Shown in pieces: positions 1 to 5,339 of a stretch of 9,852 nt of DNA (positions are counted from its first letter, which is position 1; each line of letters opens with the position of its first letter). Source of the DNA: an uncultured delta proteobacterium (GTDB taxonomy: Bacteria; UBA10199; GCA-002796325; 1-14-0-20-49-13); NCBI GenBank assembly GCA_903868375.1, contig CAIPVD010000299.1, positions 1 to 9,852 of the forward strand, in the 5' to 3' direction. The notes under the pieces are model-generated. The model did not search any database. It was not told the origin of the DNA and saw only the letters and a list, made by a program, of their open reading frames with translations. A program made the translations under genes and the position numbers.

Positions 1-7
1 CGAGTTT

Positions 8-13
8 CTCCTT
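8..13 (-). promoter_or_regulatory. Ribosome-binding site of a gene starting just left of the window
   Basis: Read on the minus strand this is AAGGAG, followed by the seven bases AAACTCG up to the window edge. A start codon immediately beyond the edge would have ideal spacing. The genes to the right (lapA, HIT, ihf, sppA, rpsA) are on the same strand, so this is probably the next gene of that operon. In E. coli lapA is followed by lapB, which makes a tetratricopeptide protein the first guess, but nothing of the coding sequence is visible. Confidence 0.4.
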
Positions 14-15
14 TT

Positions 16-71
16 GTTGTGTGGAAACCCCACGTCTCCCGCAAGTGAGAGACATGGGGTCTCCACACAAC
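16..71. repeat. Large inverted repeat (hairpin) upstream of the four-helix-bundle gene
   Basis: Arms 16-38 and 49-71 are complementary over 23 positions except two, with a 10-base loop at 39-48. The two plus-strand mismatches (A26/C61 and C33/A54) become G-U wobbles when the minus strand is transcribed, so the minus-strand RNA could form an uninterrupted helix. No T-run follows on the plus strand, and on the minus strand the next bases are ACAAAAGGAG, so it does not resemble a simple intrinsic terminator. It lies directly between two divergently pointing ribosome-binding sites, one for the gene at 86 and one for the presumed gene left of the window. It may be one end or the structural part of a mobile cassette together with the gene at 86. 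Confidence 0.75.
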
Positions 72-85
72 CAATTGGAGGTAAA

Positions 86-412
86 ATGTTTTATCATCAC
101 AGACTGAAAGTATATGAACTGGCTTTATCAATAGCAAAAAGGGTGCCGTCCCTGACACGTAGCTGGCCCTATTATCTATCGGATCAAGTGAAGAGAGCTA
201 TATCAAGTATCATTCTTAATATAGCAGAAGGTAACGGAAGATATGGTTTAAAGGATAGAAAAAAGTTCTTCAACATTGCTTCTGCATCTGCAAAAGAATC
301 GGCATCTGCTTTTGATATTGCTTACGCATATGGTCTTACATCTCAAATCGACTACCAGCACATGCAAGATGACCTTCTTCAGGTTGTGAAAATGTTATCG
401 AAGTTATCTTAG
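86..412 (+). CDS. Four-helix-bundle protein, 23S rRNA-intervening-sequence (S23/IVP) family
   Basis: This is a 108-residue protein. The family signature is visible: an opening helix (residues 6-20, KVYELALSIAKRV), then QVKRAISSIILNIAEGNGR around 34-52 with the hallmark NIAEG, and a third helix FFNIASASAKESASAFDIA at about 61-79. Members are encoded in intervening sequences inside 23S rRNA genes of some bacteria and also as free-standing genes. They form four-helix bundles that oligomerise and are related to the Avd accessory protein of diversity-generating retroelements; their cellular role is not settled. The start at 86 is chosen because GGAGGT at 77-82 precedes it at good spacing. An upstream in-frame start at 14 would require translating the hairpin and adds 24 residues with no family similarity. 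It lies on the opposite strand to the operon that surrounds it, suggesting insertion. No reverse transcriptase or variable repeat is visible nearby. Confidence 0.88.
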   Translation: MFYHHRLKVYELALSIAKRVPSLTRSWPYYLSDQVKRAISSIILNIAEGNGRYGLKDRKKFFNIASASAKESASAFDIAYAYGLTSQIDYQHMQDDLLQVVKMLSKLS

Positions 413-472
413 ATCCTCATATCCTAATCGAATTTATCGATGTTTCTATTACGTTGATTTGAACTTATTGGA

Positions 473-847
473 CTAATCTGATTCTTTTTCTTCCGCATCG
501 ATCGTTCTTACCATCTGCACTTCCTGCTTTGAATCGACCATGCTTCTAACTAGCGTTAGTTCTTTTTCGAGCTGGCGGATACGTTTGTTCTTTGCGCGGA
601 TCTCGAGCGTTTTAAAGAAGCTTGGCAGCGCCTCTAACAGCGCGATCGCTACCATACCTATAGAAAAAGAGGCAAGTAGCGCGAAACCTAGAGGGATCGG
701 CACCGACTGGATGTTCAAGAGGCCCAAGACGCGGAACTTGAACATAACGTTATAGCCAAACGTTGCATCGTCCAAATTGCAATATACGAAATTTAAGACC
801 ACAAAGAATAGAACAGCCATGATAATGGCGAATGTGATGCGTTTCAT
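473..847 (-). CDS. lapA: LapA-like (DUF1049) small inner-membrane protein
   Basis: The 124-residue protein has two predicted membrane segments (about residues 3-23 and 50-74), followed by a charged, probably coiled-coil stretch (about 80-105, RAKNKRIRQLEKELTLVRS) and an acidic tail ending EEKESD. This matches the LapA architecture. In E. coli LapA works with LapB (YciM) in controlling lipopolysaccharide assembly through LpxC turnover. The position supports the call: LapA follows ihfB downstream of rpsA in E. coli, and here it follows an IHF-like gene and a HIT gene in the same operon. The start has a strong purine-rich site (AAGGGGGG) a few bases upstream, and only 15 bases separate it from the HIT gene. 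The sequence itself is divergent, so the family assignment rests on architecture plus synteny. The operon is interrupted downstream by the opposite-strand gene at 86-412. Confidence 0.65.
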   Translation of the reverse strand: MKRITFAIIMAVLFFVVLNFVYCNLDDATFGYNVMFKFRVLGLLNIQSVPIPLGFALLASFSIGMVAIALLEALPSFFKTLEIRAKNKRIRQLEKELTLVRSMVDSKQEVQMVRTIDAEEKESD

Positions 848-862
848 GATCCCCCCTTTTGA

Positions 863-1339
863 CTATTTTGCCAGCTTAACAAACGCCGGCTTTAACTTTT
901 TGTAAGTTGCTTCTAAATATTCCGGCATCGATTTAGTTCCGGCGATGATCGGCATAAAATTGGAATCGCCGAGCCAACGCGGAACAACGTGCATATGTAC
1001 ATGCCCTACTATACCGGCGCCGGCAACGCTACCTAAGTTCATGCCGCAATTCGCGCCCTGACACTTTAAAACTTTTTTCAGTATCTTTACCGATTCGCCC
1101 GTTAGCCACATCATCTCGAATTGAGCCGCTGGCGTTAGATCGGTGATTTCGCTCTCGTGCGCGTAAGGTATTATCATCAGATGACCGTTGTTGTAAGGAT
1201 AACGGTTCATCATAATGAAGCAGTTCTCGCCGAAATATAGAATGTCCTTCTTTGTTCTGACCTTACAAAAGATACACCCTTTGGACTTTTTCGGCCGTTC
1301 GATAAACTTCATCCGCCATGGTGACCAGATATGCTTCAT
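863..1339 (-). CDS. HIT-family nucleotide hydrolase/transferase (Ap4A phosphorylase-like)
   Basis: The 158-residue protein contains the histidine-triad motif GHVHMHVVPRW at residues 112-122 (H113, H115, H117; H115 is expected to be the nucleophile). A CIFC zinc-type pair lies at C22/C25, with NGHLMIIP at 51-58 and a GMNLG segment at 99-103, all typical of HIT proteins. The N-terminus (IWSPWRMKFI) resembles the branch that includes diadenosine tetraphosphate phosphorylases of mycobacterial type, rather than the shorter Hint branch. The likely role is cleavage of dinucleoside polyphosphates or nucleoside phosphoramidates in the cytoplasm; the exact substrate cannot be told from sequence. The ATG follows the stop of the HU/IHF gene by three bases with no good Shine-Dalgarno, so translation is probably coupled. 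Confidence 0.88.
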   Translation of the reverse strand: MKHIWSPWRMKFIERPKKSKGCIFCKVRTKKDILYFGENCFIMMNRYPYNNGHLMIIPYAHESEITDLTPAAQFEMMWLTGESVKILKKVLKCQGANCGMNLGSVAGAGIVGHVHMHVVPRWLGDSNFMPIIAGTKSMPEYLEATYKKLKPAFVKLAK

Positions 1340-1342
1340 TTC

Positions 1343-1621
1343 TTATTTGTTGACCAGCTCTTTGAGTTCCTTGCCTACCTTAAAGAACGGAACCTTCCTA
1401 ATATCCAGCTCGACCGATTCGCCTGTCTTTGGGTTTCTGCCCTTGCGCGCCTTGCGCACGCGAACCTCGAACGAACCGAAACCTCTGATCTCGATGCGAT
1501 CGGCTTTTGCCAAGGCATCTGTCATGCTGTCGAATATGATGCCCACTATCGCTTCGACATCCTTCGCCGTCAGGTTCGTCAACTTCGCTGCCACTGCCTC
1601 GACCAGATCACTTTTGTTCAT
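1343..1621 (-). CDS. ihfB: HU/IHF-family DNA-binding protein (IHF beta-like)
   Basis: The 92-residue protein has the complete HU/IHF fold. N-terminal helices (NKSDLVEAVAAKL) are followed by IEIRGFGSFEVR at about 43-54, then the DNA-intercalating arm RNPKTGES at about 62-69 with its proline, and finally VPFFKVGKELKELV. Such proteins are dimeric and bend DNA, helping nucleoid organisation, transcription and recombination. The VPFFKxGKELKE ending and the position next to rpsA and lapA favour the IHF beta subunit, but HU cannot be excluded and no alpha partner is in the window. Two consecutive ATG codons are available (1624 and 1621). AGGAGG, which overlaps the sppA stop codon, lies only two bases from the first and five from the second, so the second is preferred; starting at 1624 adds one methionine. 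Confidence 0.88.
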   Translation of the reverse strand: MNKSDLVEAVAAKLTNLTAKDVEAIVGIIFDSMTDALAKADRIEIRGFGSFEVRVRKARKGRNPKTGESVELDIRKVPFFKVGKELKELVNK

Positions 1622-1630
1622 CATCCCCTC

Positions 1631-2494
1631 CTAAAATTTATATGAATCTGTGTTGGTTCTACCTATTATCTTCTCCATGAGAAGATCTGCATTTTCGGAA
1701 AAGAGCCTGTAAAACAAACCCTTTTCATGTTCGATCTTTCTGATGCTCGGCTCGCCTTTTACACCAGCGGCGTTCGCTGCGGCAGCCGTTGCCACCGCCA
1801 AGCCGCCAAGTTCATCGACAAGCCCTAACTTTAGCGCCTGTTCGCCAGAGTAAACGCGTCCATCGGCTATTTCGTCTATCTGTTCCTTCGTAAGATGTCT
1901 CGATTCGGCAACCGCCTTCTTGAACTGTTCGTGCAGGTTCGACAGCACGCCCTGCACTATCTCGCGTTCTTCCGGCGTCATCTGTCTATCGAATGCGCCG
2001 ATGTCCTTGAACTTGCCGCTCTTGAAAGTTTCGTGGCTTACCTTCGCCCACTTAAGCAGCTCTTCGATGTTCATATGTTCCATACGAACGCCGATGGAAC
2101 CGGTTATCGTACCGGCATTAGCAAATATCCGACGCGCACCGCACGCAGCATAGTAGCCGCCGGATGCCGCCACGTCGCCCATAGAGGCGATGACAGGTTT
2201 AACCGCGTTGACCTTCTTAACTTCTTCAAAGATCTCTTGCGAAGCCGCAACCGATCCACCGGGCGAATCGATCCTTAAAAGAATAGCTTTAATGCCGTCG
2301 TCTTTCCTGGCCTCTTCCATTCGTTCGATGAAATCGTCGGCTGTCACGATCATATCTTCGAGCTTAATGAGCCCGATCTCGCCGCCGCCAGAGAACGGCC
2401 TTCTGCTGCCAAAAAGCGAGGAGCACATCCCCATGGCAAACACCATGAGGATGAGCGCCACAGCTATTATTATTCCAATGATGACTTTTCGCAT
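1631..2494 (-). CDS. sppA: Signal peptide peptidase SppA, short single-domain type
   Basis: The 287-residue protein has one N-terminal membrane anchor (about residues 4-23), followed by a Clp/crotonase-like serine protease domain. The nucleophile is Ser111 in GDVAASGGYYAA and the general base is Lys163 in KSGKFKDIG. The 52-residue distance equals that between Ser147 and Lys199 of Bacillus subtilis SppA. RIDSPGGS at 74-81 is also characteristic. The enzyme cleaves remnant signal peptides in the membrane after preprotein processing. The length fits the short (about 36 kDa) form, not the tandem-domain 67 kDa form of E. coli. The start lies inside the rpsA coding region, 25 bases upstream of the end of its stop codon, and lacks a clear Shine-Dalgarno. 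The anchor begins right at this methionine, so no later start is possible; coupling to rpsA translation is inferred. Confidence 0.93.
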   Translation of the reverse strand: MRKVIIGIIIAVALILMVFAMGMCSSLFGSRRPFSGGGEIGLIKLEDMIVTADDFIERMEEARKDDGIKAILLRIDSPGGSVAASQEIFEEVKKVNAVKPVIASMGDVAASGGYYAACGARRIFANAGTITGSIGVRMEHMNIEELLKWAKVSHETFKSGKFKDIGAFDRQMTPEEREIVQGVLSNLHEQFKKAVAESRHLTKEQIDEIADGRVYSGEQALKLGLVDELGGLAVATAAAANAAGVKGEPSIRKIEHEKGLFYRLFSENADLLMEKIIGRTNTDSYKF

Positions 2495-4014
2495 GACAAG
2501 ATAAATTTTCTTTCCTTTTGTTCAGCCTGCTTCACCACGACATTTACCTTTGCGCCGGCTTCCAGCTCTTTCGCATCGGCAGAAGGCACAAGCCCTTCGA
2601 CGCCAGGTTCAAGCTGCACGATAACTCCGCCAGCTATCTTCTTTGCGACCGTTCCTTCTGCCTTTGTGCCGACTGCGTATTTTTCATTTATGACGTCCCA
2701 CGGATCGTCAAGCAGCTGCTTAACGCCGAGCGAGAATTTTTCGTTCTCCGGATCGATATGCAATACCATCGCTTCGACTTCCTGGCCCTTTGTAAAGGCT
2801 TCGGATGGATGGGCATAGTTCTGAACCCAGGCAAGGTCGCCGATATGTACTAGGCCATCGACTTCGCCGTTCACATCTACGAAAATGCCGAAATCGGCTA
2901 TGTTGCGGATTATTCCTTTGATCTTGGTGCCGATCGGATAGCGGTCGGACATTGTTTCCCAAGGATTCGCTTCGATCTGCTTAAGGCCCAAAGATATGCG
3001 CCTGTTCTGTGCATCGATGTCTAAAATAACGGAATCGATCACATCGCCGACCGTCATGATCTTTGAAGGATGCTTGATCTTCTTCGTCCAGCTCATTTCA
3101 GAAACGTGGACCAGGCCTTCAACGCCTTCTTCGATTTCAACGAATGCACCGTAATCTGTTAGCGTCGTAACTTTTCCACGAATTCGCGAACCGACCGCGA
3201 ACTTGCTTTCAACCTGGTTCCAAGGATCATCGGCAAGCTGCTTCATGCCAAGCGATATGCGCTGCGCTTCCTTGTCGAACTTTAACACTTTAACGCGGAT
3301 CTCGTCACCCACCGCCATTATTTCCGATGGATGCGTAATGTGGCCCCAGCTCATGTCTGCAACGTGCAGGAGCCCGTCTATTCCGCCAACGTCTACGAAC
3401 GCGCCGTAATCTGTGATGCCTTTAATAACGCCCATAACGATCTGGCCTTCTTGCAAATTAGCCAGCGTTTCGGCCTTAAGTGACTCGCGCTCTTTTTCAA
3501 GCAGCATCTTCCTGGAAAGTACCACGTTGCCGCGAGCTTTGTTGAGCTTTACGATCTTGAACGTGTAAACCTTTCCAACGTATTTATCTAAATTCTTCGG
3601 TGGCTTGATATCGACCTGCGATGCCGGCAAGAACGCCTTAACACCGATATCAACTGAAAATCCGCCCTTTACCTTGCAGATGACCTTGCCATCGATCGGC
3701 GAATCTTTTTCTGCCGCTTCGACAAGCTTATCCCACGTCTTCATAACGTCGGCGTGTTCTTTGGAAAGAACTATCTCGCCGTGTTCGTTCTCGAAGTTCT
3801 CGAGAAAAACATCTACGCTGTCACCGATATTCGCGGCGACCTTTCCTTCGAAATCCAAGAATTCCTGGATCGGGACCTTTCCCTCGGACTTAAATCCGAT
3901 GTCAACCATGACATAGTCCTTAAGCACCCTGATAACTTTTCCGCTAATGATCTCGCCCTCGCGGATGGGGCTTTTCTTGAGGCTCTCCTCGAACAACTGT
4001 GCAAAACCTTCCAT
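2470..4014 (-). CDS. rpsA: 30S ribosomal protein S1
   Basis: The 514-residue protein consists of six S1 (OB-fold) RNA-binding domains at about 19-86, 104-170, 188-257, 273-344, 360-431 and 447-512. Domains 3-5 are near-copies with the pattern TDYGAFV...GLxHVxxMSW...HPS...G...ISLGxKQ...PW, the usual arrangement of S1. S1 binds mRNA on the 30S subunit and promotes initiation on structured or weak-leader messages. The sixth domain is short and degenerate: it lacks the HPS-containing loop seen in 3-5. ATG at 4014 is chosen because AAGGAG lies about 11 bases upstream and the sequence MEGFAQLFEESL starts like other S1 proteins. An in-frame TTG at 4035 would add seven residues that overlap the ribosome-binding site itself. 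It is the first gene of the minus-strand operon seen here; the cmk gene that often precedes it is absent. Confidence 0.97.
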   Translation of the reverse strand: MEGFAQLFEESLKKSPIREGEIISGKVIRVLKDYVMVDIGFKSEGKVPIQEFLDFEGKVAANIGDSVDVFLENFENEHGEIVLSKEHADVMKTWDKLVEAAEKDSPIDGKVICKVKGGFSVDIGVKAFLPASQVDIKPPKNLDKYVGKVYTFKIVKLNKARGNVVLSRKMLLEKERESLKAETLANLQEGQIVMGVIKGITDYGAFVDVGGIDGLLHVADMSWGHITHPSEIMAVGDEIRVKVLKFDKEAQRISLGMKQLADDPWNQVESKFAVGSRIRGKVTTLTDYGAFVEIEEGVEGLVHVSEMSWTKKIKHPSKIMTVGDVIDSVILDIDAQNRRISLGLKQIEANPWETMSDRYPIGTKIKGIIRNIADFGIFVDVNGEVDGLVHIGDLAWVQNYAHPSEAFTKGQEVEAMVLHIDPENEKFSLGVKQLLDDPWDVINEKYAVGTKAEGTVAKKIAGGVIVQLEPGVEGLVPSADAKELEAGAKVNVVVKQAEQKERKFILSCEKSSLE

Positions 4015-4083
4015 ATTAATTAATTCTCCTTTCAAAAGAATTTGTTTTATCGCGCTCTAAGTACAACAAGCACGGTTAAAGGG

Positions 4084-4112
4084 CTGATATATAAAATGTT
4101 TTATAATGTCAA
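4084..4112 (-). promoter_or_regulatory. Candidate sigma-70 promoter of the rpsA operon
   Basis: The minus strand carries a perfect -35 box TTGACA (4107-4112). The -10 is less clear: TATATC at 4086-4091 gives a 15-base spacer, and TATCAG at 4084-4089 gives 17. Transcription would begin about 65-70 bases before the rpsA ATG. The spacer region is AT-rich and contains no other minus-strand candidate as good. The plus strand has TATAAT at 4102-4107 without a convincing -35, so the promoter of the divergent gene at 4181 is not resolved. Confidence 0.5.
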
Positions 4113-4180
4113 TTCAAAAAGTACTTGAAATATAAATAATTTTGGGGCAGCTTCGTCCTATAAAGTGCAATGGAGGGATT

Positions 4181-5338
4181 ATGACAACGATCAATTTTTA
4201 TCCAACACAAGTTTTTGCAGGTGCCTCTGCGTGTACAGGAACGCTGACCTCAGCGCCAAACATCTTCGAACAGCATCTATTCAGCGCCCTAGGCACCATC
4301 AAAGGCGTACCGGCGTCACTACATGAATTTGACTCTTATAGTGAGGCGATAGATGCTGCCGAAGTTACAAGAATGACAAGAATGGCGTTTGTACAAGGAC
4401 CATTTTTTATGGCGAGCGCAAGTCCTGTGAACCAAAGAGACGATCTCGTTGTAAGAATTGCGGAGAAACATGAATTAACAGCCGATGAGACAGCGATCTT
4501 AAACGCTACACTTACTAAAGGAGGAGACGGCAATGCCATGGCATTGTTCGTCGAACAAAATAGTTCAAAGTTTTCTAATCCGCAAATGATCTCGGCAATG
4601 CTGCAATTAGGGATCGAATCTCCAAGAGGCGTTATTTCGTTTGGGCTCCGGGCGCTGCTTTTTCTAAAGCCGGAACTCTTTGCAAGAGAACATGTCCCGC
4701 AAATACTTGAGTTTGCAAAGGGCCAAAATGGCAAGAGGCTGATAAGAGATACTTTCATTGTAAGGCCCGATCTATTTGCAGCCGAAGATCGCCCTGCGCT
4801 GTTAGGCGTTGTGCAAGATGATGAATACAATTGGGGACTGAAACAACAATTAAGGGCGCACAGGCCGGACTTGATCACGCTGGAAGAAGCAGGCAGAGAC
4901 TATAAAAAACCGACGGACACCGATACCACATTTGACATGTCTAATAGGATCACACAGGCCACTAACGTGAACCAGTTACCGGAGGCGGGCAGTAAGATGA
5001 TGTACTTTGGAATTGCCGAGCGGCCGGATGGATCGTGGCAACTTCGCACATCCGATCCTGATATAACATATGTACATGAGCTATTTAGAAGAGATGAACG
5101 CTTTGTCTCGGGTGGGGCTATAGATGTTTCCAAAGATGGAGCTATCACGTTACTACATATGAATACAGACCCCATATTTGAAAGTTCCGTAGTTAATGTA
5201 AGATTAAGTTATCAATACGACCCATCATGGTTGAACGGCGACCACGAGGTATTCCTAACGCCAATGCCTATAACCGGCCTCTACCATGCACGGTTCTTCG
5301 TGAAGGCGCTATTTCCAGATCGCGAAGTGATCATATAA
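4181..5338 (+). CDS. Unrecognised protein with short alpha-helical repeats
   Basis: I do not recognise this 385-residue protein. No signal peptide or membrane segment is evident. The middle contains a degenerate helical repeat: KPELFAREHVPQILEFA (163-179), RPDLFAAEDRPALLGVV (195-211) and RPDLITLEEAG (228-238), spaced 32-33 residues, which suggests a HEAT/ARM-like stack. The N-terminal 60 or so residues and the C-terminal part from about 250 (with MMYFGIAERPDGSWQLR and a beta-rich ending) look like separate regions. The start at 4181 has GGAGGG at 4172-4177; a TTG at 4142 is in frame but adds 13 residues overlapping that site. It is divergent from rpsA and convergent with the lipoprotein gene, with a single base between the two stop codons, so it is probably transcribed alone. 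An uninterrupted reading frame with a good ribosome-binding site makes it a real gene; function is unknown. Confidence 0.8.
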   Translation: MTTINFYPTQVFAGASACTGTLTSAPNIFEQHLFSALGTIKGVPASLHEFDSYSEAIDAAEVTRMTRMAFVQGPFFMASASPVNQRDDLVVRIAEKHELTADETAILNATLTKGGDGNAMALFVEQNSSKFSNPQMISAMLQLGIESPRGVISFGLRALLFLKPELFAREHVPQILEFAKGQNGKRLIRDTFIVRPDLFAAEDRPALLGVVQDDEYNWGLKQQLRAHRPDLITLEEAGRDYKKPTDTDTTFDMSNRITQATNVNQLPEAGSKMMYFGIAERPDGSWQLRTSDPDITYVHELFRRDERFVSGGAIDVSKDGAITLLHMNTDPIFESSVVNVRLSYQYDPSWLNGDHEVFLTPMPITGLYHARFFVKALFPDREVII

Positions 5339-5339
5339 C

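Noticed and set aside
14..85. N-terminal extension of the four-helix-bundle protein starting at 14
   Set aside because: It would translate the hairpin, has no family similarity, and a clear GGAGGT precedes the ATG at 86.
16..412. Diversity-generating retroelement, suggested by the Avd-like four-helix-bundle protein
   Set aside because: No reverse transcriptase, template repeat or variable repeat is visible in the window.
427..441. Small inverted repeat ATCGA-ATTTA-TCGAT after the four-helix-bundle gene
   Set aside because: Five-base arms with AT-rich content are expected by chance, and no T-run follows; too weak to call a terminator or an insertion end.
2650..3500. Repeated DNA segments inside rpsA as possible mobile or tandem repeats
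   Set aside because: They are explained by the tandem S1 domains of the protein; similarity is at the protein level.
4336..4878. Minus-strand open frame (180 residues) opposite the unrecognised gene at 4181
   Set aside because: The plus-strand frame is more than twice as long with a good ribosome-binding site, while the minus frame has no ribosome-binding site and a Ser/Cys-rich shadow-like composition.
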